Positions 34,990-43,538 of a DNA stretch of 64,000 nt are shown piece by piece (position 1 is the stretch's first letter; each line of letters starts with the position of its first letter). Both the position numbers and the translations under genes were made by a program. The notes below the pieces were generated by a model. It saw nothing but the letters and a program-made list of their open reading frames with translations. It did no database searches and had not been told where the DNA came from. This DNA comes from UBA11475 sp045655805 (lineage in GTDB: Bacteria > Bacillota > Clostridia > Christensenellales > Borkfalkiaceae), in assembly GCA_045655805.1 (NCBI GenBank), contig JAZOPZ010000003.1, positions 1 to 64,000 of the forward strand, in the 5' to 3' direction.

Positions 34990-37413
34990 ATGGAAACTAA
35001 ATTCACAGAAAAAGAAGCCGAAACTCTTATCGGTGGCAAATTGTCTCGTTACTATGGCGTAACGATTCAAGAAGCAAGTAAAGAACAACTCTATAAAGCA
35101 GTTGTAATGTCAGTTAGGGATATTTTACTTGAAAAGAGAAATAAATTCAACAAAGAATATCGCGCAAAGGGAGGCAAGCGTGTTTATTATCTTTGTATGG
35201 AATTCTTACTCGGTCAATCACTTAAAAATAACACCTATAATTTGGGCGTTCAAGACGCTATTAATAAAGTATTGGCAAAACAAGGTGTTTCACTTGAGGA
35301 TCTCTATGAACTTGAACCTGATGCAGGTTTAGGTAATGGTGGTCTTGGTAGACTTGCCGCTTGCTTTATGGATGCCCTTGCAGCGCAAAATTATCCAGCA
35401 ATGGGTTATTCTTTAAGATACGAATACGGTCTTTTTAAACAAAAAATCGTTGACGGTTGGCAAATGGAACTTCCTGACGATTGGCTCCCTGGTGGTGAAG
35501 TTTGGCTCACCCCAAGAACCGACGAAATTTGCAAAGTTAAATTCGATGGTTGGATTAGGGAAAATTGGACTGAAAACGGCTTAAAAATTGAACATTGCGA
35601 TTCAAACGAAGTTGAGGCTGTTCCTTACGATATGATGATTTCGGGCGCTGACGGAAAGGCTGTTTCGGTTCTTCGTTTGTGGAAAGCGCAAAGTGCAAGA
35701 AATTTTGATATGCACACCTTTAACCAAGGTGAATATATGAGATCTTTGCAAGAAGACAACCAAGCAGATCTCTTAACCAAGGCTTTGTATCCATCGGATA
35801 ACCACTATGAAGGTAAGTCATTAAGACTCAAACAACAATACTTCTTGGTGTCTGCATCACTTCAAAATATCATTAAACATCACTTAAAACACTATGGTTC
35901 ACTCCATACTTTGCCTGAAAAAGCGGCTATTCATATTAATGATACGCACCCTGCACTTTGTATTCCTGAACTTATGCGTCTTTTAATTGACGAACACGGT
36001 TACGATTGGGATACTGCTTGGGATATAGTTACTCGTACAGTTGCTTATACCAACCACACCGTTATGAGTGAAGCGCTTGAAAAGTGGAACGAAGACCTCA
36101 TTCAAAGAAGATTGCCTCGTATTTATATCATTTTGAAGGAAATCAACGAAAGATTTTGTGCTGATATGTGGAATAGATATCCTGGCAATTGGAATAAGAT
36201 TGATAGAATGTCTATTTTTGCGCGCAACCAAATTAGAATGGCTAACCTTTCTGTAATTGCGTCACATACCGTAAATGGTGTTTCTGCGCTCCATAGCGAT
36301 ATTATTAAAGACAGTATCTTTAAGGATTTTGCTGACGTTTGGCCAGAAAAATTTACCAACGTAACTAACGGTATTGCGCATAGAAGATGGCTTAATCAAT
36401 CTAACCCTGAACTTTGTGGTTTATTAAACGACTGTATCGGTACAGGGTATAAGGGCGATGCGTCTAAACTTATCGACTTTAAGAAGTTCGAAAATGACAA
36501 GGCCGTGCTTGCAAAACTTAACGAAATTAAGGCTATTAAAAAGAAACAATTTGCTGATTTTGTAAAGAAAAAACAAGGTGTTATCATTAATCCTGAAACT
36601 ATGTTTGACGTTCAAGCAAAGCGTATGCACGAATATAAACGTCAACTTATGAACGCTCTTTACATTATTTCACTTTATAATGACCTTAAGGAAAATCCTG
36701 AAATGCCTTTCGTTCCGAAAACCTTTATTTTCGGTGCAAAAGCAGCGCCTGGGTATTATTTTGCTAAACAAATTATCAAACTTATTTGCAATTTAAGTGA
36801 AGATATTAAGAAAAATCCTGTAATTAGCAAAAAACTTAACGTTGTTTATATGGAAGATTATAACGTTTCAATGGCGGAAAAACTTATGCCTGCTACCGAA
36901 CTTTCTGAACAAATTTCACAAGCAGGTAAAGAAGCAAGTGGTACCGGCAATATGAAGTTTATGATGAACGGCGCTCTTACTATTGGTACGCTTGACGGCG
37001 CTAACGTTGAAATGGCTCAAGCATGCGGTGATGAAAATATCTTTATTTTTGGTCATACGGCTGCTGAAGTTGACGAAATATGGAAGGCAGGTTATTCTGC
37101 AAACACCTATTATCGTGGCAACGTTAGACTTGAAAAGGTTATTAAGGCTCTTAACGAAGGTTTTAACGGCGTTTCTTTTGGTGATATTGCTAACTACTTA
37201 TTATACGGTTCACCTATTGCTGACCCATATATGTGTATGGCGGACTTTGGTTCTTACTATGCAACCCACTTAAGGGCTGACGAAACTTATAAAAACAAGG
37301 AAAAATGGGCAAAAATGAGCCTTAACAATATTGCTACTTCGGGTATTTTCTCTGCTGATAGAAGTATTAGAGAATACGCTGATAGAATTTGGGGCTTAAC
37401 CCGTATAGATTAA
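34990..37413 (+). CDS. glgP: Glycogen phosphorylase
   Basis: The enzyme releases glucose 1-phosphate from glycogen with inorganic phosphate. The 807-residue GT35 protein has EPDAGLGNGGLGRLAACFMDALA near residue 110 and IHINDTHPAL. KEASGTGNMKFMMNGALTIGTLDGANVE carries the PLP-binding Lys around residue 655. GGAGAG lies before the ATG. The stop shares one base with the next start (TAATG), so the GH13 enzyme is coupled to it. Confidence 0.97.
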   Translation: METKFTEKEAETLIGGKLSRYYGVTIQEASKEQLYKAVVMSVRDILLEKRNKFNKEYRAKGGKRVYYLCMEFLLGQSLKNNTYNLGVQDAINKVLAKQGVSLEDLYELEPDAGLGNGGLGRLAACFMDALAAQNYPAMGYSLRYEYGLFKQKIVDGWQMELPDDWLPGGEVWLTPRTDEICKVKFDGWIRENWTENGLKIEHCDSNEVEAVPYDMMISGADGKAVSVLRLWKAQSARNFDMHTFNQGEYMRSLQEDNQADLLTKALYPSDNHYEGKSLRLKQQYFLVSASLQNIIKHHLKHYGSLHTLPEKAAIHINDTHPALCIPELMRLLIDEHGYDWDTAWDIVTRTVAYTNHTVMSEALEKWNEDLIQRRLPRIYIILKEINERFCADMWNRYPGNWNKIDRMSIFARNQIRMANLSVIASHTVNGVSALHSDIIKDSIFKDFADVWPEKFTNVTNGIAHRRWLNQSNPELCGLLNDCIGTGYKGDASKLIDFKKFENDKAVLAKLNEIKAIKKKQFADFVKKKQGVIINPETMFDVQAKRMHEYKRQLMNALYIISLYNDLKENPEMPFVPKTFIFGAKAAPGYYFAKQIIKLICNLSEDIKKNPVISKKLNVVYMEDYNVSMAEKLMPATELSEQISQAGKEASGTGNMKFMMNGALTIGTLDGANVEMAQACGDENIFIFGHTAAEVDEIWKAGYSANTYYRGNVRLEKVIKALNEGFNGVSFGDIANYLLYGSPIADPYMCMADFGSYYATHLRADETYKNKEKWAKMSLNNIATSGIFSADRSIREYADRIWGLTRID

Positions 37414-39224
37414 TGTACGCTTATTATAATCCACTAGATAAACAATGCAAATCTGTCATCGGTGCTGTGCCTAAAAGCGCGAATTGTGTTTTAAGGGTAT
37501 TCACCGATGCTAAAGATTGCTCTCTAATGATATCAAAAGACGGAGATAAACCTTCGTCTTTTAATATGAAACGCATAAAAAATGGTTTCGAAATTTCTAT
37601 AAAGCCACAAAATTTGGGGCTTTATTATTATGCTTTTGATTTAGGTGACGGTAATTTTATAGGGTTAGGAAAAGACTATACCGGTGTTATAATGGATAAG
37701 CCTAACTTTTTTCAAATGCTGGTTTTTGATGAAAATTTCACTACTCCCGATTTTATTAAAGGGGGGATAATTTATCAGATTTTTCCTGATAGATTTGCTA
37801 TTAGTGGTGAAGTTAAAAAGTTGAAAAATAGAGTGTATCACGAAAACTTAAACGACGATCCTATTTTTACACCTAATGCGAAAGGTAAAATACTTAATAA
37901 CGACTTTTTTGGTGGAAACTTGAAAGGTATTACCGAAAAGTTAGAATATCTAAAATCACTTTCTGTTAGTGTTATTTACCTAAATCCTATATTCAAGTCT
38001 TATTCTAATCACCACTATGATACTGGCGATTATATGTGTATTGACCCAAATTTGGGCGATGAGGGCGACTTAAAGGCCTTGATTGATAAAGCGGACAAGT
38101 TTGGTATTAAAATCATTTTAGACGGCGTTTTTAGCCATACGGGCGACGATAGTAGGTATTTTAATAAGTACGGTAGATATGACGATATAGGTGCTTATCA
38201 AAGTAAAGAATCGCCTTACTATAGTTGGTATAATTTTGAAAAATTTCCTAATAAATACGCATCTTGGTGGGGCATTGATATCTTGCCTGAAGTCAATGAG
38301 AAAAATCCTGCGTATAACGATTTTATAAACGGCACCGGTGGGGTGGTTGAACATTATACTGAACTTGGTATCGGTGGTTGGCGACTTGACGTTGCCGACG
38401 AATTGCCTACAGCGTTTTTAAAGAATTTGCGTAAAGCAGTTAAGGGAAAAAATCCACAAGCAATCGTTATAGGAGAAGTGTGGGAAGATGCGACGAATAA
38501 AATTTCGTACGGGGAAAGACGCAGTTATTTTTATGGCAATCAACTTGATTCTATTATGAATTACGTGCTTAAAGACGCTATCGTTGATTACGTTAAAAAC
38601 GGTAATTTAAAAAGACTCTCTTATAGTGTAAAAGAACAAGTTGATCACTATCCAACCGAGGCTTTACACGCTAATATGAATTTACTTGCAACGCACGATA
38701 CTTATAGGTTGATTTCGTCGCTTGGGGACAAGAACGTTGATGGTAAATCAAGGCTTATAATGTCACAAGCTCACCTATCTGATAATGAATATGCGACTGC
38801 TGAAAATCGTGAGAAAATGGCTACACTTTTACAGTATACGCTTTGTGGTGTTCCGAGCATTTATTATGGTGATGAACTTGGTATGGAAGGGTATTCTGAC
38901 CCTCTTTGCAGAAGGTTTTTTGGTACGGGTAAAACTAGCAATGATTTACCTGATTGGTATAAAAAATTAGGTGAAATTAGGACTAAAATCCCTGTATTTA
39001 AAGATGGTGAATTTAACGAAATTTACGCAAGAAACGGCGCTTATGTTTACAATAGAACCGACGGTGAAAATACTGTTTTTGTTGGCGTAAATAACGGGGA
39101 CGGAACTATTTATATAAATTTTGATGGAACGCTTTACGATCTATTAAGTTGTAGGTCTTTTGAAAATATTTGTGAACTAAAACCAAGCGAATACGTGCTA
39201 TTGTACGACCAAAAAGTATTATGA
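37413..39224 (+). CDS. GH13 alpha-glycosidase (neopullulanase/cyclomaltodextrinase-like)
   Basis: A 603-residue glycoside hydrolase that likely trims maltodextrins or branched glucans from glycogen breakdown. An N-terminal beta domain of about 120 residues is followed by the barrel beginning IIYQIFPDRFA. The GH13 regions are GVFSHTGDDSRYF, GWRLDVADELP (nucleophile Asp), VIGEVWEDA (acid/base Glu) and LLATHDTYR (third Asp). YFNKYGRY and the WWGIDILPEVNE loop suit the neopullulanase subfamily. No signal peptide, so it is cytoplasmic. The ATG at 37413 overlaps the glgP stop. Confidence 0.88.
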   Translation: MYAYYNPLDKQCKSVIGAVPKSANCVLRVFTDAKDCSLMISKDGDKPSSFNMKRIKNGFEISIKPQNLGLYYYAFDLGDGNFIGLGKDYTGVIMDKPNFFQMLVFDENFTTPDFIKGGIIYQIFPDRFAISGEVKKLKNRVYHENLNDDPIFTPNAKGKILNNDFFGGNLKGITEKLEYLKSLSVSVIYLNPIFKSYSNHHYDTGDYMCIDPNLGDEGDLKALIDKADKFGIKIILDGVFSHTGDDSRYFNKYGRYDDIGAYQSKESPYYSWYNFEKFPNKYASWWGIDILPEVNEKNPAYNDFINGTGGVVEHYTELGIGGWRLDVADELPTAFLKNLRKAVKGKNPQAIVIGEVWEDATNKISYGERRSYFYGNQLDSIMNYVLKDAIVDYVKNGNLKRLSYSVKEQVDHYPTEALHANMNLLATHDTYRLISSLGDKNVDGKSRLIMSQAHLSDNEYATAENREKMATLLQYTLCGVPSIYYGDELGMEGYSDPLCRRFFGTGKTSNDLPDWYKKLGEIRTKIPVFKDGEFNEIYARNGAYVYNRTDGENTVFVGVNNGDGTIYINFDGTLYDLLSCRSFENICELKPSEYVLLYDQKVL

Positions 39225-39901
39225 TTTGTTTGCGTGAAAAACTAAAAGGTTTGGCGACTGAAAAGTATAGAGATTTTTCAAAAAAACTCGTTTTTACTAA
39301 CTATGAAATATTAGGGGTAAGGTTGCCTGAACTAAAAAAAATTGCGAAAACTTTTACAGAAGAACAAAAACTACAATATCTAAATTCTTCACTAAAAGAC
39401 AAAACTTTTGAAGAAATTATGATTTACGGATTTGTTTTGGGCTGCGCAAAACTTTCAATTGTTGAATTTTTAAAGTACTTTAATAATTTTTTGTCTTTTG
39501 TTGATAACTGGTCGATTTGTGATAGTTGCGTAGCAAGTTTCAAAATAATTGCAAAAAACAAGCAAGTTTTTTTTAAAAAAGTTGATGAACTTTTTAGTTC
39601 TAAAAATCCATTTTTTGTAAGAGTTGGATTTATCGTTTTGTTGGATTATTATTTGATTGACGAATACTTGGATTTTATATTTGACAAACTGAATTCAGTT
39701 GCTTTTGACCATTATTACGTAAAGATGGCAAAAGCGTGGCTTATATCGGTTTGTTTTGTAAAATATAAAGATCGAACTTTGGAATTTATTAAAAGCAACT
39801 CTCTTGATGATTTTACGCATAACAAAGCGATTTCTAAAATTTGTGATTCGTTTAGGGTTTCGGCAGAAGATAAACTTATAGTAAAATCGTTAAGACGATA
39901 A
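39221..39901 (+). CDS. AlkD-like DNA alkylation repair protein
   Basis: A 226-residue all-helical protein of the HEAT-like DNA glycosylase family. Visible features are YEILGVRLPELKKIAKTF near residue 30, FEEIMIYGFVLGCAKL, NWSICDSCVASFKIIAKN (the conserved VDNW-x-x-CD region near residue 95) and AMAW-type helix VKMAKAWLISVCFVKY. Members remove positively charged alkylated bases, but many Clostridial relatives are uncharacterised. The start overlaps the GH13 gene by four bases, yet functional linkage to glycogen is not implied. Confidence 0.82.
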   Translation: MICLREKLKGLATEKYRDFSKKLVFTNYEILGVRLPELKKIAKTFTEEQKLQYLNSSLKDKTFEEIMIYGFVLGCAKLSIVEFLKYFNNFLSFVDNWSICDSCVASFKIIAKNKQVFFKKVDELFSSKNPFFVRVGFIVLLDYYLIDEYLDFIFDKLNSVAFDHYYVKMAKAWLISVCFVKYKDRTLEFIKSNSLDDFTHNKAISKICDSFRVSAEDKLIVKSLRR

Positions 39902-39915
39902 AATTTGCAAATTGC

Positions 39916-39944
39916 TTGACTAATGAGTGCTAAAGTTGTATAAT
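39916..39944 (+). promoter_or_regulatory. Promoter of acpP
   Basis: TTGACT (39916-39921) and TATAAT (39939-39944) are separated by 17 bp. Confidence 0.8.
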
Positions 39945-39971
39945 TATGTTATAAAATTTGGAGGGGTTGTT

Positions 39972-40202
39972 ATGAGTACCTTAGATAAAGTTCAAGAAAT
40001 GATTGCGAAACAGTTAAATCTTGCACCTAGTGACGTTGCTCCTGAAAAGGAAATCGTTAAAGATTTGGGCGCTGATTCACTCGACGTTGTTGAAATGCTT
40101 ATGAATCTTGAAGAAGAATATAGTATTTCTATTCCTGACGAAGATGCGATGAAGATTAAAACCGTTGCTGATATCGTTGCTGTAATCGACGCTAACGCTT
40201 AA
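39972..40202 (+). CDS. acpP: Acyl carrier protein
   Basis: A small acidic 76-residue carrier for fatty acid intermediates. The 4'-phosphopantetheine attachment Ser is in LGADSLDVVEMLMNLEEEY at about residue 37. GGAGGGG lies before the ATG at 39972; the upstream in-frame extension covers the promoter. It has its own promoter and terminator and no fab gene beside it, so it is a single-gene unit here. Confidence 0.95.
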   Translation: MSTLDKVQEMIAKQLNLAPSDVAPEKEIVKDLGADSLDVVEMLMNLEEEYSISIPDEDAMKIKTVADIVAVIDANA

Positions 40203-40220
40203 TCATCTAATGAATAAATT

Positions 40221-40248
40221 TCCCTTTGCTTTGGCAAGGGGATTTTTT
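40221..40248 (+). terminator. Intrinsic terminator of acpP
   Basis: The 9-bp stem TCCCTTTGC/GCAAGGGGA (one G-T pair) is followed by six T. Confidence 0.85.
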
Positions 40249-40340
40249 ATTTTGACCAAAGTGGATTTTTTTATAGGTTTTGCATATATTAAAATAGTAT
40301 TATCTTCGGAAAAAAACCGAAAATTCACAGGAGGTTAAAA

Positions 40341-40976
40341 ATGTCGTTTTTTTGTAATTTTAATTCCGATAAGTGCCCTGGACCTGTAAAAGGTAACCCA
40401 CTTAACGGTTTGTGCGAAAAAACTTGTATTCAAGTTAAAAAGGTTTTCGATGCTTGCATACAACAAACTCAATTGACGGGGATTGTTTTAACGCTTGAAA
40501 ACTTTACACCTGCAAATCCTACATATCCCTTAACTTTCGTTAGCGCAAAAAGTACCACTTCAAAAGGCGTGGTGTCAAACTTAACGGTAGAACCTATTGC
40601 AGGGGAAAGACCTAATACTTCAAGAGTTAAAACTGATATTATAGTTCCACTTTCAGTTGCTTACATTGATGCAAATGGTGTTGATGGCGTTGCTACGGCT
40701 ACCGTTACGGTTTCAAAAGATGTGATTTTGTGTATCCCAACACCGTCAATCATGCCTTACGAAATTGAAGCAGTCGTTTCGCTTGTGTCTACGCTAGGCA
40801 CTTATACAGGGGAAGGGCAATTTACCATTGACGCTTGCGCTAGTATTATCGTCAAAGTCGTTATGGAAGTTGAACTTTTAATTCCGTCGTACGGATATGC
40901 TGTTTTACCACCTTGCCAAGATTATACGGCAGAGGTTTGCACGGGATTCTTTGAATTACCTATTTATCCCGAATAA
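40341..40976 (+). CDS. Cys-containing protein of unknown function, possibly spore-surface
   Basis: A 211-residue protein without signal peptide or membrane segment. The N-terminus is Cys-rich (FFCNFNSDKCPGP, LCEKTCIQVKKVFDACIQQ). A Ser/Thr/Val-rich beta-type middle follows, then a C-terminal region with CIPTPSIMPYE, FTIDACASIIVKVVMEVELLIPSYGY and LPPCQDYTAEVCTGFFELPIYPE. I recall similar uncharacterised proteins in spore-forming Clostridia, and the pattern suggests a disulfide-linked structural protein, but this is inference. AGGAGGT gives a strong ribosome site. It is a single gene between terminators, near yabPQ. Confidence 0.75.
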   Translation: MSFFCNFNSDKCPGPVKGNPLNGLCEKTCIQVKKVFDACIQQTQLTGIVLTLENFTPANPTYPLTFVSAKSTTSKGVVSNLTVEPIAGERPNTSRVKTDIIVPLSVAYIDANGVDGVATATVTVSKDVILCIPTPSIMPYEIEAVVSLVSTLGTYTGEGQFTIDACASIIVKVVMEVELLIPSYGYAVLPPCQDYTAEVCTGFFELPIYPE

Positions 40977-40985
40977 TTTAATGAA

Positions 40986-41013
40986 AAAGGAGTGCTTTTG
41001 CATTCCTTTTTTT
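40986..41013 (+). terminator. Intrinsic terminator
   Basis: The stem GGAGTGC/GCATTCC (40989-40995 with 41000-41006, G-T pair allowed), flanked by A and T runs. Confidence 0.8.
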
Positions 41014-41031
41014 ATTTTTTCAAAATAAAAG

Positions 41032-41060
41032 TTGAAAAACACCATAAATTGTGGTATCAT
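41032..41060 (+). promoter_or_regulatory. Promoter giving a probable leaderless phosphoesterase mRNA
   Basis: TTGAAA (41032-41037) and TATCAT (41055-41060) are separated by 17 bp. The ATG at 41067 lies where transcription should begin, and no Shine-Dalgarno is present. Confidence 0.65.
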
Positions 41061-41066
41061 ATTTAT

Positions 41067-41765
41067 ATGAAAATTTTTGCTATTAGTGATTTGCATATTT
41101 CTACTAACACAAATAAGCCGATGGATGTTTTTGGTGGAGATTGGGTGGGGTATCTTGATAAGATTTTTACCGATTGGAGGTCGCGCGTTTGTAATGACGA
41201 TTTAGTACTTATAGGCGGTGATATCAGTTGGGCAATGTCTATTGACGATGCAAAGGCCGATATGGCGCTTTTAAGGGACTTGCCTGGTAAAAAAGTTTTT
41301 ATTAAGGGTAACCACGATTATTGGTGGAGTGGGATTAGTAAGGTTCGCGATATATTAACTGAAAATCAATTTGCATTGCAAAACGATTGTATAAAGTTTG
41401 ATAATTTGATTATTTGTGGTTCAAGATTGTGGACTGTTCCTGGCGCAACCGATTTTACCGACGCTGATGAAAAGATATATAAGCGAGAGGCTGAAAGGCT
41501 AAAATTATCCTTTGCTCAAGTCAATAAAATAAGACAACCAGAAGATAAAATTATCGTTTTGTGTCATTTTCCACCGTTTAACGCTCGACGTGAAGATAGT
41601 TTATACACTTCGATTTTTGAAGAAAATTCTGTTGACGCAGTAGTTTACGGGCATTTACATGGCAAGGCTGTTAAGGCCGATAAGACTGTTTATAAAAGAG
41701 GTATAAATTATTATTTGACTTCTTGCGATCAGGTAAACAATACTTTGGTTGAAATACAGATTTAA
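41067..41765 (+). CDS. Metallophosphoesterase (calcineurin-like)
   Basis: A soluble 232-residue phosphoesterase with two-metal motifs: FAISDLHIS at the N-terminus, VLIGGDISWAM near residue 50, IKGNHDYWW near 80, VLCHFPPF near 165 and VYGHLHGKAV near 195. The substrate is unknown. The family includes nucleotidases and phosphodiesterases. The open frame extends 25 codons upstream through a promoter and terminator, so translation begins at 41067, where the protein family begins. There is no ribosome site. Confidence 0.9.
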   Translation: MKIFAISDLHISTNTNKPMDVFGGDWVGYLDKIFTDWRSRVCNDDLVLIGGDISWAMSIDDAKADMALLRDLPGKKVFIKGNHDYWWSGISKVRDILTENQFALQNDCIKFDNLIICGSRLWTVPGATDFTDADEKIYKREAERLKLSFAQVNKIRQPEDKIIVLCHFPPFNARREDSLYTSIFEENSVDAVVYGHLHGKAVKADKTVYKRGINYYLTSCDQVNNTLVEIQI

Positions 41766-41794
41766 GTATATTTTATCCACGAATTTCATAAAAT
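41766..41794 (+). promoter_or_regulatory. Sigma-E-type sporulation promoter of yabP
   Basis: GTATATT (41766-41772) matches six of seven positions of KMATAWW. CATAAAAT (41787-41794), 14 bp later, differs at one position from CATACAAT. In B. subtilis yabP is sigma-E dependent. Confidence 0.7.
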
Positions 41795-41819
41795 TTACAA
41801 ATGAAAACGGGGGTATGGT

Positions 41820-42080
41820 ATGCAAGAAGTTAAGAACAATGAGAGTTTAACAATAGAAAATAGAAAAAGGCTTTATATGACGGAAGTTTTTTCCGTCGAT
41901 GCTTTTTCGGAGGAGACGCTAAAACTTACCGTTAATGATAAAGAAGTTGTGGTTAGCGGTAACAATCTGAAGATAATTGCTTTTAATCAAACTCAAAAAA
42001 CGCTTAACGCCGAAGGCGAAATAATTCAAATTAAGTACGAAGGTGTAAAAACTCCTTTAATTAAAAGGGTTTTTAAGTAA
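41820..42080 (+). CDS. yabP: Sporulation protein YabP
   Basis: An 86-residue YabP-family protein needed for sporulation in B. subtilis. The family shape is visible: ENRKRLYMTEVFSVDAFSEETLKLTV, then an acidic turn, VVVSGNNLKIIAFNQTQKTLNAEGEI and a short basic end. GGGGG lies before the ATG. It is followed directly by yabQ and a divIC-type gene, the same order as in B. subtilis, which supports the identification despite the short length. Confidence 0.9.
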   Translation: MQEVKNNESLTIENRKRLYMTEVFSVDAFSEETLKLTVNDKEVVVSGNNLKIIAFNQTQKTLNAEGEIIQIKYEGVKTPLIKRVFK

Positions 42081-42410
42081 ATGTTTGTAACTTACGAACA
42101 GTTTTTTGTGTTTGCGTTAACTTTTGCGCTAGGGTATACTTTTGGGGTAATCTACGGAGTGCTGGTTTTGCCTCTAGAATATCTAAAAAGTATAGTCTTA
42201 AAATCAATAGTTTCGGTAATAATTTGCTTATTGTTTGCATTTGTGCTTTATTTGGTATTCATTAGTGCAGAATATCCTAATTTTAGATTATATATGCCGT
42301 TTGCAGTATTTTTTGGTTTTTGTTTAGAGCGCAAAACTTTACACTTACTGCTTGCATTATTTTATAAAAAGTTGTATAATATATTTGCAGGAAAAAAGGT
42401 GAAAAAATGA
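42081..42410 (+). CDS. yabQ: Spore cortex biosynthesis protein YabQ
   Basis: A 109-residue membrane protein with about three hydrophobic helices (FFVFALTFALGYTFGVIYGVLVL, IVSVIICLLFAFVLYLVFI, YMPFAVFFGFCLERKTLHLLL). YabQ localises to the forespore outer membrane and is needed for cortex formation. It begins directly after the yabP stop, with AAAAGGG in the yabP end as ribosome site, and overlaps the next gene by four bases. Confidence 0.85.
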   Translation: MFVTYEQFFVFALTFALGYTFGVIYGVLVLPLEYLKSIVLKSIVSVIICLLFAFVLYLVFISAEYPNFRLYMPFAVFFGFCLERKTLHLLLALFYKKLYNIFAGKKVKK

Positions 42411-42682
42411 CTGAAGAAAAATTCAAAAGGATTTCAATAGCGGCTACGGTTTGTTCGGTAGTATTGGCTTGTATTTTATTGATGGTTTTGGTTTTCCAAA
42501 TAGCCACTATTGTCGTTAAAAAGAACAGGCTTAAAGCGTTTGATGCAGAAAAAGCCGAACTTGAGCGCATGCTAGAAGAGTCTTCCGATGAACTTGATAT
42601 ATGTAAACAGGATTGGAAAATTAAGGCGAGAGCTAGAGAACTTGGCTATAGGTTTCCGGAGGACGTGAAAATTGACGATTGA
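42407..42682 (+). CDS. divIC: DivIC/FtsB-like septum formation protein
   Basis: A 91-residue bitopic membrane protein with one transmembrane helix (VCSVVLACILLMVLVFQIATIVV). A short coiled coil (RLKAFDAEKAELERMLEESSD) and the typical ending ARELGYRFPEDVKI follow, as in FtsB/DivIC. Such proteins join FtsL and DivIB in the divisome. Gene order yabP-yabQ-divIC supports it. The end overlaps the exopolyphosphatase gene by 11 bases. Confidence 0.82.
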   Translation: MTEEKFKRISIAATVCSVVLACILLMVLVFQIATIVVKKNRLKAFDAEKAELERMLEESSDELDICKQDWKIKARARELGYRFPEDVKIDD

Positions 42683-43538
42683 CGCAGTTATTGATATTGG
42701 GTCGAATTCCGTTAGATTATTGTTGGTGTATTCCAACGGTTATAAGGAAAAGTTTGTTAAAATAACCAAACTTGCCGACGGGTTAAATTCAACCGGTAAA
42801 CTTAATGCAAACGCTATAAAAAGGACGGCTGACGCTGTCGCTTTTTTTAAAGAAAAAGCAACTAATTTGGGCGCTAAAACAATATATGCTTTTGCAACGG
42901 CGGCAGTTCGTGGCGCTGTAAACGGACAGGAATTTGTTACTTTTGTTAAAGACTTGTGTGACTTGAAAGTTGAGGTTGTTTCAGGTACGTTAGAGGCTCA
43001 AATCGGCTTGCTGGGTGTTTTAAATGGTAAAGACGGGGGAATTATTGATATCGGTGGTGCAAGTTCTGAAGTGACGGCAAGCCTCGGCAAAAAGACGGTT
43101 TATTCATATAGTCTAAACCTTGGCGGGGTTAGGTTGCTTGATGCTTGTGGACAAAATGCTAAAGATATCTACGCTCTTTGTAAACAAAAGGTCAAAGAAT
43201 ATGGTAAAGTCCCGACGACGAACTTTTATGGTATAGGGGGCGTGGCTACCTCAATCGTGGCCGTTACCTTAAAACTTGAAACTTATGATAAAAACAAAGT
43301 GCACGGGTATAAATTAACTTTAGGTGAAGTAAAAAATGCTATTGAGTTGTTTAACTCGAAAACCGTTGAAGAAAGAAAATTGATAGTAGGTTTGCAACCC
43401 GAAAGGGCTGATGTGATGCTTGGTGCATCAATTTTGTTACTGTGTATAATGGAACATATTGGGATTGATTATATAACGGTAAGTGAAGACGATAATCTTG
43501 AAGGTTATCTGTATATGAAAAGGAAAGAAAATGAGTAA
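42672..43538 (+). CDS. Ppx/GppA-type exopolyphosphatase
   Basis: A 288-residue single-module member of the Ppx/GppA family (sugar kinase-actin fold), which cleaves polyphosphate or pppGpp. Motifs are AVIDIGSNSVRLLLV at the start, FATAAVRGAVNGQEFV, VVSGTLEAQIGLLGV with the catalytic Glu, GIIDIGGASSEVT and FYGIGGVATSIVAVTL. The start is TTG at 42672, nine bases after a strong GGAGG at 42658-42662. No ATG exists near the family start. It is co-transcribed with divIC. Confidence 0.88.
   Translation: MTIDAVIDIGSNSVRLLLVYSNGYKEKFVKITKLADGLNSTGKLNANAIKRTADAVAFFKEKATNLGAKTIYAFATAAVRGAVNGQEFVTFVKDLCDLKVEVVSGTLEAQIGLLGVLNGKDGGIIDIGGASSEVTASLGKKTVYSYSLNLGGVRLLDACGQNAKDIYALCKQKVKEYGKVPTTNFYGIGGVATSIVAVTLKLETYDKNKVHGYKLTLGEVKNAIELFNSKTVEERKLIVGLQPERADVMLGASILLLCIMEHIGIDYITVSEDDNLEGYLYMKRKENE

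Noticed and set aside
39916..39935. GAGTGCTAA in the acpP promoter, identical to one half of the CIRCE heat-shock operator
   Set aside because: The matching TTAGCACTC half at the required 9-bp distance is absent, so HrcA control is not supported.
41946..42080. Whether yabP is truncated
   Set aside because: At 86 residues it is only slightly shorter than usual and ends cleanly next to yabQ, so it is treated as complete.
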